From Crossaster papposus (lineage: Eukaryota; Echinodermata; Asteroidea; Velatida; Solasteridae): a stretch of DNA of 64,000 nucleotides. Shown piece by piece: positions 42,301-47,934 of the stretch. The notes beneath the pieces are model-generated. The model had not been told where the DNA came from and did no database searches. It saw only the letters and a program-made list of their open reading frames with translations. The stretch is taken from contig JBAIAA010000120.1 of assembly GCA_037893245.1 (NCBI GenBank), positions 930,001 through 994,000 of the forward strand, given 5' to 3'. Position 1 is the first letter of the stretch; the number at the start of each line of letters is the position of its first letter. Position numbers and translations under genes: made by a program.

Positions 42301-44925
42301 GCTCCACTCTTTACCCCTCACCGCTCCACTCTTTACCCCTCCCCGCTCCACTCTTTACCCCTCACCGCTCCACTCTTTACCCCTCACCGCTCCACTCTTT
42401 ACCCCTCACCGCTCCACTCTTTACCCCTCCCCGCTCCACTCTTTACCCCTCACCGCTCCACTCTTTACCCCTCACCGCTCCACTCTTTACCCCTCACCGC
42501 TCCACTCTTTACCCCTCACCGCTCCACTCTTTACCCCTCACCGCTCCACTCTTTACCCCTCACCGCTCCACTCTTTACCCCTCCCCGCTCCACTCTTTAC
42601 CCCTCACCGCTCCACTCTTTACCCCTCACCGCTCCACTCTTTACCCCTCACCGCTCCACTCTTTACCCCTCACCGCTCCACTCTTTACCCCTCACCGCTC
42701 CACTCTTTACCTCTCACCGCTCCCCGCACCCCTCCCCACTCCATTCTTCAACCCTCTCCGTTCCATTCTTCATCCTTCCCCGCTCTACTCTTTACCCCTC
42801 CCCGCTCCCCATCTGCACCCCTTCATTCTTCACCCCTCCACTCTTCATTCTTCACCTCTCCCTGCTTCACTCTTCACCCCTCCCCGCTCCACTCTTCACC
42901 CCTCCCCGCTCCATTCTTCACCCCTCCCCGCTCCATTCTTCAACCCTCTCCGCTCCATTCTTCATCCTTCCCCACTCTACTGTTCACCCCTCCTCGCTCC
43001 CCATCTGCACCCCTCCCCGCTCCATTCTGCACCCCTCCCCGCTCCCATCTGCACCCCTCCCCGCTCCATTCTTCACCCCTCCCCGCTCCATTCTTCACCC
43101 CTCCCCGCTCCATTCTTCACCCCTCCCCGCTCCACTCTTCACCCCTCCCATAGACAAATGGATCCCGATCAAAGTGACACCCCTTTACTTCATGATGCAC
43201 ACACCCCTCCCAGGACACCCGATGAGGAGCAGGATGCCAGCTGGGGGTGGGGCAACAGCGACACATGGGAAGACACACCCCAGAGCAGACCCAGCCCGCC
43301 CAGGGTGGAGGCGAATGATAGCTGGGACTCGTGGTCCAATGAGCAAGATGATCTTTTACTGGACTTTGGTGACTCGTAAGTATTAGATGCTAGTCAATAT
43401 GATGCTACTCAATATAAAGCTTGGGAATCATCAGGACCATTACTTTGACTGTCCAAAAACTGGACTGTCTAAAAAATTAGACTGTCTAAAAACTGGTCTG
43501 TCCAAAATCTGGACTGTCCAAAAACCAGGGATGTAGTCGAGTCCATCACAAGTCCCTGTAAGTTCTGCAAGTCCATCAAAAGTCCTCCAGTTCAAATTCA
43601 AATCACAAGCTATTCAAATAAGCTTTTGACAAAAGCATTCCTTTGTCATTGTTCATCTAGTTACTGGTGACTGCCCTTTTGAAAGGACTTGTGACTAGCT
43701 TCACGAAAGGACTCGTGAACGGACTTGCAGGGACTCGACTACAACTCTGCCAAAAACTGGACTGTCCAAAAACTGGACTGTCCAAAAACTGGACTGTCCT
43801 AAAACTGGACTGTCTCAAAAACTGGACTGTCTCAAAAACTGGACTGTCTCAAAAACTGGACTGTCTCAAAAACTGGACTGTCTCAAAAACTGGACTGTCT
43901 CAAAAACTGGACTGTCTCAAAAACTGGACTGTCTCAAAAACTGGACTGTCTCAAAAACTGGACTGTCTCAAAAACTGGACTGTCTCAAAAACTGGACTGT
44001 CTCAAAAACTGGACTGTCTCAAAAACTGGACTGTCTCAAAAACTGGACTGTCTCAAAAACTGGACTGTCTCAAAAACTGGACTGTCTCAAAAACTGGACT
44101 GTCTCAAAAACTGGACTGTCTCAAAAACTGGACTGTCTCAAAAACTGGACTGTCTCAAAAACTGACCTGTCCAAAAACTGACCTGTCCAAAAACTGACCT
44201 GTCCAAAAACTGACCTGTCCAAAAACTGACCTGTCCAAAAACTGGACTGTCTCAAAAACTGACCTGTCCAAAAACTGACCTGTCCAAAAACTGACCTGTC
44301 CAAAAACTGACCTGTCCAAAAACTGACCTGTCCAAAAACTGGACTGTCTCAAAAACTGACCTGTCCAAAAACTGACCTGTCCAAAAACTGGACTGTCTCA
44401 AAAACTGGACTGTCTCAAAAACTGACCTGTCCAAAAACTGACCTGTCCAAAAACTGACCTGTCCAAAAACTGACCTGTCCAAAAACTGACCTGTCCAAAA
44501 ACTGACCTGTCCAAAAACTGACCTGTCCAAAAACTGACCTGTCCAAAAACTGGACTGTCTCAAAAACTGACCTGTCCAAAAACTGACCTGTCCAAAAACT
44601 GACCTGTCCAAAAACTGACCTGTCCAAAAACTGACCTGTCTAAAAATCTGGACTGTCTAAAAACCTGAACGAAGGTTGTTTTTTTAACACTTCCAAATAC
44701 TTTGCCTGTTTCTGAAGCAGCTCAAAACCCAAGAAACCCAACAACGCGATGAGAAAGAACAGTTCTAAGAAGTCGTCCTCGAGCGGCAAGAAGGTGACGT
44801 CGCTGGAGGAGACGTGGGATGATGCAGGAGGCTGGGACGAGGCAGCGTGGGACGCTGTAGAGACTGATATCAAGACTACGACGCCGTCATCATCGACGAG
44901 ACGAAGCGACAGCAAGAGAGACTGA
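19970..44925 (+). CDS. ARFGAP1: ADP-ribosylation factor GTPase-activating protein 1 (12 exons, 520 aa)
   Basis: Twelve exons with GT-AG introns join in frame: 19970-20029, 21397-21506, 22132-22303, 23450-23709, 24302-24370, 24685-24793, 25906-25962, 35385-35417, 36953-37069, 37485-37633, 43154-43375, 44721-44925 (1563 bases with stop). The N-terminal ArfGAP domain has the C4 zinc finger C22/C25/C42/C45 and the arginine finger R50 in [11 protein letters not shown]. Exons 6-9 encode an ALPS-type stretch rich in S, T, A and G with spaced aromatics, known in this family to sense membrane curvature. The C-terminus is rich in W next to acidic residues, as in the coatomer-binding tail of ArfGAP1. 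It stimulates GTP hydrolysis by Arf1 on Golgi/COPI membranes. At 520 residues it is longer than vertebrate ArfGAP1 (about 400). Exon phases agree at every join, and no frameshift is seen. No cDNA supports the joins, so small errors are possible. Confidence 0.93.
20126..20394. mobile_element. MITE-like element in ARFGAP1 intron 1
   Basis: Bounded by inverted repeats GGGGCCAATTTCATAAAAC and GTTTTATGAAATTGGCCCC. The interior has GCTGAATACCAGTCACAAAC and GGTTTGTAACCC, shared with the copies at 21608 and 45183. No coding capacity. Confidence 0.65.
20800..21350. repeat. degenerate short repeat, intron 1 (TCCATCACAGTCC-like)
   Basis: Loosely repeated motifs such as GAGTCCATCA, CAGTCCATCA, TGAATCCATCACACTCC and, later, ATCCAACAGGATCC. 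Spacing is irregular, so this is an old, decayed minisatellite. Confidence 0.5.
21397..21506 (+). CDS. ARFGAP1: ARFGAP1 exon 2 (zinc finger, arginine finger)
   Basis: Acceptor CTGCAG and donor GTAAGA. Encodes the C-x2-C-x16-C-x2-C finger and R50. The sequence [19 protein letters not shown] is diagnostic of the ArfGAP1 class. Confidence 0.95.
21608..22002. mobile_element. MITE-like element in ARFGAP1 intron 2
   Basis: Starts GGGGCCAATTTCCTGGAGC and ends AGCAGCTCGATGAAATTGAC, near-inverse ends. Same family as 20126, with a different inner part including CCGGGACCGGGG. It takes up most of intron 2. Confidence 0.6.
22132..22303 (+). CDS. ARFGAP1: ARFGAP1 exon 3 (rest of ArfGAP domain)
   Basis: Continues at S57 with [20 protein letters not shown] and ends ALYRDK in phase 0. 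The 12-bp minisatellite starts about 16 bases after the donor. Confidence 0.95.
22321..23033. repeat. 12-bp minisatellite, intron 3 (TCACAAGTCCGG)n
   Basis: About 59 copies. Blocks of sub-variants occur: TCACTAGTCCGG at 22441-22500 and TCGCAAGTCCGG at about 22560-22650. Because the period is a multiple of three, long open frames exist on both strands (GHKS and TGLV repeats), but they are by-products of the repeat. Confidence 0.95.
23034..23125. repeat. 11-bp repeat (AAGGAAGTCAC)n, derived from the preceding array
   Basis: About eight copies of AAGGAAGTCAC with one AGG variant, directly following the 12-bp array and sharing GTCACAAG. Confidence 0.85.
23150..23420 (+). mobile_element. tRNA-derived SINE in intron 3
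   Basis: A box TTGGCGTAGTGG at 23161-23172 and B box GGGTTCGAACCCC at 23203-23215 give a tRNA-like head. It is followed by about 190 bases of tRNA-unrelated body and an AAATAAATAATAA tail. No target-site duplication could be fixed by eye. Confidence 0.7.
23450..23709 (+). CDS. ARFGAP1: ARFGAP1 exon 4 (Ser/Gly-rich linker)
   Basis: Encodes a serine-rich linker, a run of six glycines and [24 protein letters not shown] corresponds to the region after the ArfGAP domain in vertebrates. Longer and less conserved than the neighbouring exons. Confidence 0.88.
24302..24370 (+). CDS. ARFGAP1: ARFGAP1 exon 5
   Basis: 69 bases coding [20 protein letters not shown] then RPE across the junction. ENASRPE followed by an LPPSQGG-type motif is typical of ArfGAP proteins. 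Confidence 0.9.
24685..24793 (+). CDS. ARFGAP1: ARFGAP1 exon 6
   Basis: Codes [17 protein letters not shown], an acidic stretch, and [10 protein letters not shown], the first part of the ALPS segment. The donor is followed at once by a (TTA)n run. Confidence 0.92.
24796..24822. repeat. (TTA)n microsatellite at exon 6 donor
   Basis: Eight TTA/ATT units starting a few bases after the exon 6 donor. Confidence 0.9.
24850..25800. repeat. ~88-bp tandem repeat, intron 6
   Basis: Roughly 11 copies of an 88-bp unit containing CTAGGCACTGTAGCTCACAA, CCTGAAGAAACCTGTAGAG and ATGAGAAGGTACATGAAACC. Two alternating sub-types (CAATGAG and CGATGAG) point to a two-unit expansion in part of the array. Confidence 0.92.
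25906..25962 (+). CDS. ARFGAP1: ARFGAP1 exon 7 (ALPS segment)
   Basis: 57 bases coding [19 protein letters not shown], the best-matching ALPS stretch: few charges, many S/T/A/G and spaced W, F, F. Donor GTATGT opens the 9.4-kb intron 7. Confidence 0.92.
26146..26560. mobile_element. GTAGGATACAC-family MITE, split by a nested insertion
   Basis: Left part (26146-26232) matches the ends of the elements at 46391 and 39503: TAGGATACACCATT, TCAGGAATGGGTGGATTTG. The right part resumes at 26466 with TTAACTGACCTGTCTGAAG and GGATGCCGAGAAAA. The insertion between them is a separate element. The far right end is missing. Confidence 0.65.
26233..26465. mobile_element. piggyBac-like MITE nested in the previous element
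   Basis: 233 bp with inverted ends CCAGTTCGCGCCGGA and TCCGGCGCGAACTGG, flanked on both sides by TTAA (26229-26232 and 26466-26469). TTAA duplication with C-starting ends is the signature of piggyBac-type elements. No transposase is present. Confidence 0.75.
27466..27729 (+). repeat. 5' LTR
   Basis: 264 bp, TGTAACGCCC to TTCGTTACA. Contains AATAAA at about 27639, a candidate polyadenylation signal. Confidence 0.88.
27731..27745 (+). promoter_or_regulatory. putative primer-binding site
   Basis: TGGTGGCAGCGGTCG, one base after the 5' LTR. The initial TGG fits the CCA end of a tRNA; the tRNA is not identified. Confidence 0.45.
28358..28705. repeat. CAGTCGCAG-type minisatellite inside the LTR element
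   Basis: Imperfect repeats of AGTCGCAGTCGCAAGA and CAGGAGCCAGTCGCAG. They give long low-complexity open frames on both strands ([15 protein letters not shown]) that are not taken as genes. Confidence 0.8.
28782..28876. repeat. 15-bp repeat (AATTGTTGTAATGAA)n
   Basis: About six imperfect copies near the 3' end of the interior. Confidence 0.85.
28969..29232 (+). repeat. 3' LTR
   Basis: 264 bp, no difference from the 5' LTR found by eye; followed by the GTAT duplication. Confidence 0.88.
29576..29730. mobile_element. fold-back MITE with ATTT duplication
   Basis: 155-bp near-perfect palindrome with arms GTGACCCAGCATGAGTAAAT and its inverse GTGCTGGGTCAC, a central turn at TTTAAAGCTTGTTTAGC, and ATTT at 29572-29575 and 29731-29734. 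Confidence 0.8.
29740..31448. other. intron 7 sequence without recognisable features
   Basis: AT-rich intronic DNA. No frame longer than about 80 codons, no known domain, only short T runs. Nothing supportable seen. Confidence 0.6.
31449..31805. mobile_element. TIR element (GGCATAAAAAAA / GTTATGTTGGCGTAAC ends)
   Basis: Left end GGCATAAAAAAATAATGTTA, with TGTTGGCGTAAC; right end GTTACGCCAACATAACATTT down to TATGCC. The arms are about 33 bp. The interior holds a (TAGG)n run, long T tracts and sub-terminal TAGGG/GGGTCGG motifs. No coding capacity. Confidence 0.7.
32200..34020. other. intron 7 sequence, mostly featureless
   Basis: Contains a C14-18/A run at about 33271-33302 and, at 33415-34010, a higher-GC block that begins with TATATAATTCCCGG and ends at a donor-like CTGTAAGTATT. 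No frame of note. It could be an alternative first exon, but there is no direct support. Confidence 0.35.
34026..34200. mobile_element. partial piggyBac-like MITE (second copy)
   Basis: TTAA followed by CCAGTTCGTGCCGGGATTAT, then CTCGATCCGAGACGGGTTCA, matching the nested element at 26233. The opposite end is not found, so this is a truncated or diverged copy. Confidence 0.55.
34250..34345. repeat. ~20-bp repeat (CTTGAGACGTCGGACNNTAA)n
   Basis: Five imperfect copies with cores CTTGAGACGTC, containing the palindrome GACGTC. Confidence 0.8.
34346..35384. other. end of intron 7
   Basis: Two C-rich runs (about 34918-34980) and ordinary AT-rich sequence up to the exon 8 acceptor. No gene seen. 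Confidence 0.6.
35385..35417 (+). CDS. ARFGAP1: ARFGAP1 exon 8 (33-base micro-exon)
   Basis: Only 11 codons, [11 protein letters not shown], matching ATKFGSQASQK of vertebrate ArfGAP1. Acceptor TTGGCAG, donor GTAAGA. Both flanking junctions are phase 0, so it could be skipped without breaking the frame. Confidence 0.88.
35418..36952. other. ARFGAP1 intron 8
   Basis: Starts with a (TTTTTTTTC)n run at 35427-35463 and a C17 run at about 35497. The rest is AT-rich with no recognised element or frame. The GGGTTAGGGTTAG at 36232 is too short to be telomeric repeat. Confidence 0.6.
36953..37069 (+). CDS. ARFGAP1: ARFGAP1 exon 9
   Basis: 39 codons, [20 protein letters not shown] followed by [10 protein letters not shown] and TKSWASK, matching the second amphipathic region of the family. 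The donor is GTTTGT, less canonical than the others. Confidence 0.92.
37077..37345. repeat. 12-bp minisatellite, intron 9 (GTTGCGACCAGG)n
   Basis: About 22 copies, starting 7-8 bases after the exon 9 donor and filling about two thirds of the 415-base intron. The first few units are variants (GGTGCGACGAGG). Open frames on both strands are artefacts of the 12-bp period. Confidence 0.95.
37485..37633 (+). CDS. ARFGAP1: ARFGAP1 exon 10
   Basis: [19 protein letters not shown] aligns with the SKGWRDVTTFFS part of ArfGAP1. Ends in phase 2 within an R codon at a GTAAGA donor. Confidence 0.92.
38151..38445 (-). mobile_element. GTAGGATACAC-family MITE, intron 10, inverted copy
   Basis: Ends AAAGGTACGATACACCATTT and GTGTATCCTACCTTT. 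The interior is the reverse of the elements at 39503 and 46391 (TCAGCATCCATGATTGTAAA). Confidence 0.72.
39503..39900 (+). mobile_element. GTAGGATACAC-family MITE, intron 10
   Basis: Starts AAAGGTAGGATACACTTTTG and ends GGTGTTTCCTACCTT, with the family interior GGATGCCGAGAAAAGC and GGATATCTAGTGCAATAATT. Confidence 0.75.
40080..40441. mobile_element. TIR element (AAGGGATCGTATACGTTTGG), intron 10
   Basis: Inverted ends AAGGGATCGTATACGTTTGG and CCAAATGTATACGATCCCTT, the latter followed by TAAA. No coding capacity. Distinct from the GTAGGATACAC family although the layout is similar. Confidence 0.72.
40442..41655. other. intron 10 middle part
   Basis: AT-rich, becoming strongly pyrimidine-rich from about 41000 on the plus strand (TTTTC and CTTCC runs). 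The open frame at 41182-41538 (FLFLFF-rich) is a consequence of this bias. Confidence 0.6.
41660..42725. repeat. 22-bp minisatellite, intron 10 (GCTCCACTCTTTACCCCTCACC)n
   Basis: About 48 copies of a 22-bp unit that is almost all pyrimidine on the plus strand. CCCC/CACC sub-variants are scattered. Since 22 is not a multiple of three, all three frames cycle through the same 22-residue repeat, which explains frames of over 500 codons. Confidence 0.95.
42726..43150. repeat. degenerate extension of the 22-bp minisatellite up to exon 11
   Basis: Units of CCATTCTTCACCCCTCCCCG and variants, period 15-22, ending with CACCCCTCCCATAG directly before exon 11. The repeat therefore supplies the polypyrimidine tract of the acceptor. 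Confidence 0.9.
43154..43375 (+). CDS. ARFGAP1: ARFGAP1 exon 11 (Trp/acidic region)
   Basis: Encodes [19 protein letters not shown] and tryptophan-acidic motifs WGWGN, DTWED and DSWDSW. The acceptor follows the last units of the 22-bp pyrimidine-rich minisatellite. Confidence 0.9.
43440..44660. repeat. 16/17-bp minisatellite, intron 11
   Basis: Starts with scattered CTGTCCAAAAACTGGA units, then about 23 copies of the 17-mer AAAAACTGGACTGTCTC (from about 43800), then mixed blocks of the 16-mer AAAAACTGACCTGTCC and the 17-mer. It ends about 60 bases before exon 12. Confidence 0.94.
43540..43740. repeat. degenerate GGACTTGTGA/AAGTCC interruption in intron 11
   Basis: Within the minisatellite are loosely repeated AGTCCATCAAAAGTCC and GGACTTGTGACTAG motifs that partly mirror each other. 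They resemble the short repeats of intron 1. Confidence 0.5.
44721..44925 (+). CDS. ARFGAP1: ARFGAP1 exon 12 (C-terminus, stop)
   Basis: Lysine/serine-rich [17 protein letters not shown], then [15 protein letters not shown], then a basic end SKRD and TGA at 44923-44925. The W-acidic cluster resembles the tail that binds delta-COP in vertebrate ArfGAP1. Confidence 0.9.
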
Positions 44926-45018
44926 CTTGGACGCTGCCGACAGACGCAGCATTCAGCAGTACCTGTGTTGCGTACCAATACGAGATTGCCAATAGGTATA
45001 AACTTCCATCCGTGTATC

Positions 45019-45168
45019 GTAACCCTAACCCGGCCAGATCCAGCACAGTGCATCTGTAGTGACTGCTTGACCGTGCTGGACTCTGCACACAAGTCAATGT
45101 GACATAGTATGCAATCTGTTGCGTCTGGCAGAGTTTTCTAGCCAAAATACCCTGGAGGGTTAGGGTTA
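45019..45168. mobile_element. short inverted-repeat element in the ARFGAP1 3' region, copy 1
   Basis: Bounded by TAACCCTAACCCGGCCAGA and GGGTTAGGGTTA. It matches 47591-47742 over its whole length (GTGACTGCTTGACC, TATGCAATCTGTTGCGTCTG). Lies about 94 bases after the stop, probably inside the 3' UTR. Confidence 0.65.
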
Positions 45169-45182
45169 AAGTAAATTTGACC

Positions 45183-45620
45183 AGAAGCCAATTTTCCTTG
45201 AGCTGCTAAGCACCAAAAACAAAAATTGCTCAGCATATAAATTCTTCCTTGGCAAAGCTGATGTATATCCTTGACAAAAAAAAACCAGGGTTATACAATT
45301 CAAATTTTCAAGAGATGTATTATTGTTTGTGACTGGTATTCAGCTTGTTTTTGCTTAGCATGAAAAAAACCAGAGTTTTGGCTGATAACCTGTTTTTACT
45401 GAGCAAGACTTTGTTGTGCTAAGCCAATTTTTGCGCTTAGCAGCTCCATGAAACTTGCCCCTGCTCAGTAAAAACAGCTAAAACTCCATGTGTTTTATTT
45501 ATGCTAAGCAAAACAGCAGCTGAATACCAGTCACAAACGATATACTTACATCACCTGAAAATTTGGTTTGCTACCTTCTTTTTTCATGCTAAGCAAATTT
45601 GTGTATGCGACTCCATGCTG
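45183..45620. mobile_element. MITE-like element, GGAGCTGCTAAGCAC family, 3' flank
   Basis: AGCTGCTAAGCACC near the left end, TTAGCAGCTCCATGAAA at 45440, and a repeat of the inner part (GCTGAATACCAGTCACAAAC) to about 45620. It looks like one element followed by part of a second. Confidence 0.55.
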
Positions 45621-45653
45621 TATCCTGACGTTACTTTGTTCATTATATATTTA

Positions 45654-45805
45654 GGAAATAACAGGGTGAGGACCCGGTCATTACTGCGTGATAATTGACC
45701 GGGTTGGGCGATGACCAATGGTTCGGCTCGGTCTATTACCAGCGGTCATCGCCCAACCCGGTCAATTATCACGCAGTAATGACCGGGATCCACCCTGTTA
45801 TTTCC
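45654..45805. mobile_element. fold-back MITE with TTTA duplication
   Basis: 152 bp. Arms of about 63 bp (GGAAATAACAGGGTG, CCCGGTCATTACTGCGTGAT) with a 27-base loop, flanked by TTTA at 45650-45653 and 45806-45809. Only two or three arm mismatches are seen. Confidence 0.82.
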
Positions 45806-45808
45806 TTT

Positions 45809-45814
45809 AATAAA
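45809..45814 (+). terminator. candidate ARFGAP1 polyadenylation signal
   Basis: First AATAAA after the stop codon, 0.9 kb downstream, overlapping the TTTA duplication. Another lies at about 45958. The true 3' end is unknown. Confidence 0.3.
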
Positions 45815-45829
45815 TACCTTTTTATTTAG

Positions 45830-45960
45830 GAAAAAAAACAGTGAATTTGCTTCAATTTTTGAAAGCCCGGTCAATTACTGCGTGATAATGCCCTCCACGT
45901 GATCGAGTCTCAACCAATCAGAAGCTTTGAACTCTCTTAGGTATTTATTAAAATCTCAAT
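45830..45960. repeat. fragment related to the fold-back MITE
   Basis: CCCGGTCAATTACTGCGTGA and flanking TTTAGGAAAAAAAACAG resemble one arm of the element just upstream. Rest diverged. Confidence 0.4.
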
Positions 45961-46390
45961 AAAAGGCAAGTTATTACAACAATTATTACTAAATTTGTAA
46001 CGCCCGTCCGCCTAACTAATTGTTTTGTTGTGACAAAGTGAGTTGTGAATGTTGTTGGCCTGAGCTTCAGGAAAACTGATATCAAAAATGAAAATGCATG
46101 TATGTTAAAAAGTTATAAATACCAAATATTTTAAGTTATGGATCATGAAGAAAGTCTAATAGATTTCAGACCTAATTGTTTCCCTTTAGAAGTTAAATTC
46201 TGATTTCCCATGTAATTTTAGTTTGTTAATTTTAACTCAAGCATGCGTTTTACTAATTCATGTGACATCACTATTAAATGAAATATGTAAAAAGTAGCGT
46301 CCAATTTAATACCAGTAATCTTTTAAACAGCCAGAATGTAATGACCGTGTTTAAATGTGACAATTTTAATCAGCTCTTTCAAGTGAGTTT

Positions 46391-46788
46391 AAAGGTAGGA
46401 TACACCATTTGTAATTGCTTGAATTATCAGGAATGGGTGGATTTGGGGGGTTGTATTTTATAGTAAATATCGTTTAACTGACCTGTCTGAAGTTTTACAA
46501 TCATGGATGCCGAGAAAAGCAAGAAAAACGGCGTTCGTTTTTCAACCGGTGTCAGGCAGTGGTTCTTATGTTGTTATTGTTTTTTCGCCATTGCCGTCCG
46601 GCGATAGTGAATTTTGTTTAAATAAAATTCCATTTTTGGAACAATTACAGGATATCTAGCGCAATCATTTTGCTGGAGGCCTAGAATCATTATTTAGTAA
46701 TATTTAGTATTATTTATATGAGTAAGATATTTCTTAATAATTCGGTAGTAAAAATTTTTGATATCTGCAAATGGTGTATCCTACCTTT
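46391..46788 (+). mobile_element. GTAGGATACAC-family MITE, 3' flank (most complete copy)
   Basis: Starts AAAGGTAGGATACACCATTT and ends AAATGGTGTATCCTACCTTT, both ends intact, about 398 bp. Interior GGATGCCGAGAAAAGCAAGA is shared with the intronic copies. Confidence 0.78.
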
Positions 46789-47590
46789 AAACCACTGGAT
46801 TGAATGTGTTGCCCAGACGTTTTGCAATTTTTGGGGGCAATCGAAGGCTTGGTCTGTTCTTGATTTGTTCGTATAAAACCTTGATGGCCAGGTGGTGCGT
46901 GATCCTGTTAAGAGTTCAACGAAGTTGGGTCGCGTTCCCGTCGTTTGAGCGCGAGAACAATTTTCGCGTGTCAAGAACAGTCCGCCCGAAACCCAACCCA
47001 GCCCAAAATTCCTTAAAGAGTCTTAATAGATAGCCATGTTGAAATTTACGTGGCTATGCCTTAAAAGTACACACGAGTCTATGGGAAGTGGCTGCAGCGG
47101 CTATCATAGACACGTGTGTAATTTCAAGCCATAGCTAAGTAATTCGGACACGGCTTTATGTCATAAACCATGTTCTAGTTTTTTGTTTCTCTTGAGGGCA
47201 AAATTCAGAGAAAACCAAAATAGATAGGTGACCATGATCTCATTTCAAAACCTTCGAGAATTTTTCTTTTGTAAAACTCTGTCACCTTTCAAAATAGTTT
47301 TAACTTTATTTATTTTGAATGGTATAAAGTTAAATAATATTTTCTTTGTAAGGGCTATTGTAGTTTGATCTTTAACTGCCGCCTAAAGAAAAACTTGAAT
47401 TGTAATTTTTAAACTGCCATTTCTGTTATTAATAATGGCCAGTTGTTTATAAGACAATGTATTTAATTAATATTGTCTGTAATAACAAGTAATTTAATTA
47501 TCGTATATAAACTAAAACCATTCCTGAAGTGTGAAAATGTGTCATTTTCCAGACAATGACGATACTATGAATTAGTTGGTTTATCTTGAC
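46789..47590. other. 3' flank, no gene seen
   Basis: AT-rich. Contains a CACACGAGTCTATG/CATAGACACGTGTG inverted pair near 47075-47120. No convincing frame. Confidence 0.5.
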
Positions 47591-47742
47591 TTAACCCTAA
47601 CCCTGCCAGATCCAGCACAGTGCACCTGTGGTGACTGCTTGACCTTGCTGCACTCTGCTCACAAGTCAATGTGACAAAGTATGCAATCTGTTGCGTCTGG
47701 CAGGGTTTCTAGCCAAAATACCCTGGGAGGTTAGGGGGTTAA
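47591..47742. mobile_element. short inverted-repeat element, copy 2
   Basis: Same element as 45019-45168, with ends TTAACCCTAACCCTGCCAGA and GGTTAGGGGGTTAA. Confidence 0.65.
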
Positions 47743-47934
47743 ATTCGTTGTTGGATTTATCTTATATTAACGATAATCCTGTACCAAAACTGTGGCTAAT
47801 ATAGTAAACAAAAATGTATTAATTGTATTTGAAGAGACTTCTAATAAAGATGAGCATTCAGATGTAAAAGTAATTGATGGAATTGTCTTGTAAGTTTGAT
47901 TTTATGTCCGACTTTATGACTTATGACTTATGAA

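Noticed and set aside
41552..43379. Open frames of 533 and 595 codons with [17 protein letters not shown] repeats
   Set aside because: They run through the 22-bp intronic minisatellite. Any non-stop repeat with period not divisible by three gives this. Only the end (from 43154) is real coding sequence, as ARFGAP1 exon 11.
43667..44627. Frames of [16 protein letters not shown] and [13 protein letters not shown] repeats
   Set aside because: By-products of the 16/17-bp minisatellite in intron 11; no start context, no domain.
46005..46025. TGTAACGCCCGTCCG as a solo LTR of the TRIM-like element
   Set aside because: Only about 13 bases match the LTR start and nothing follows.
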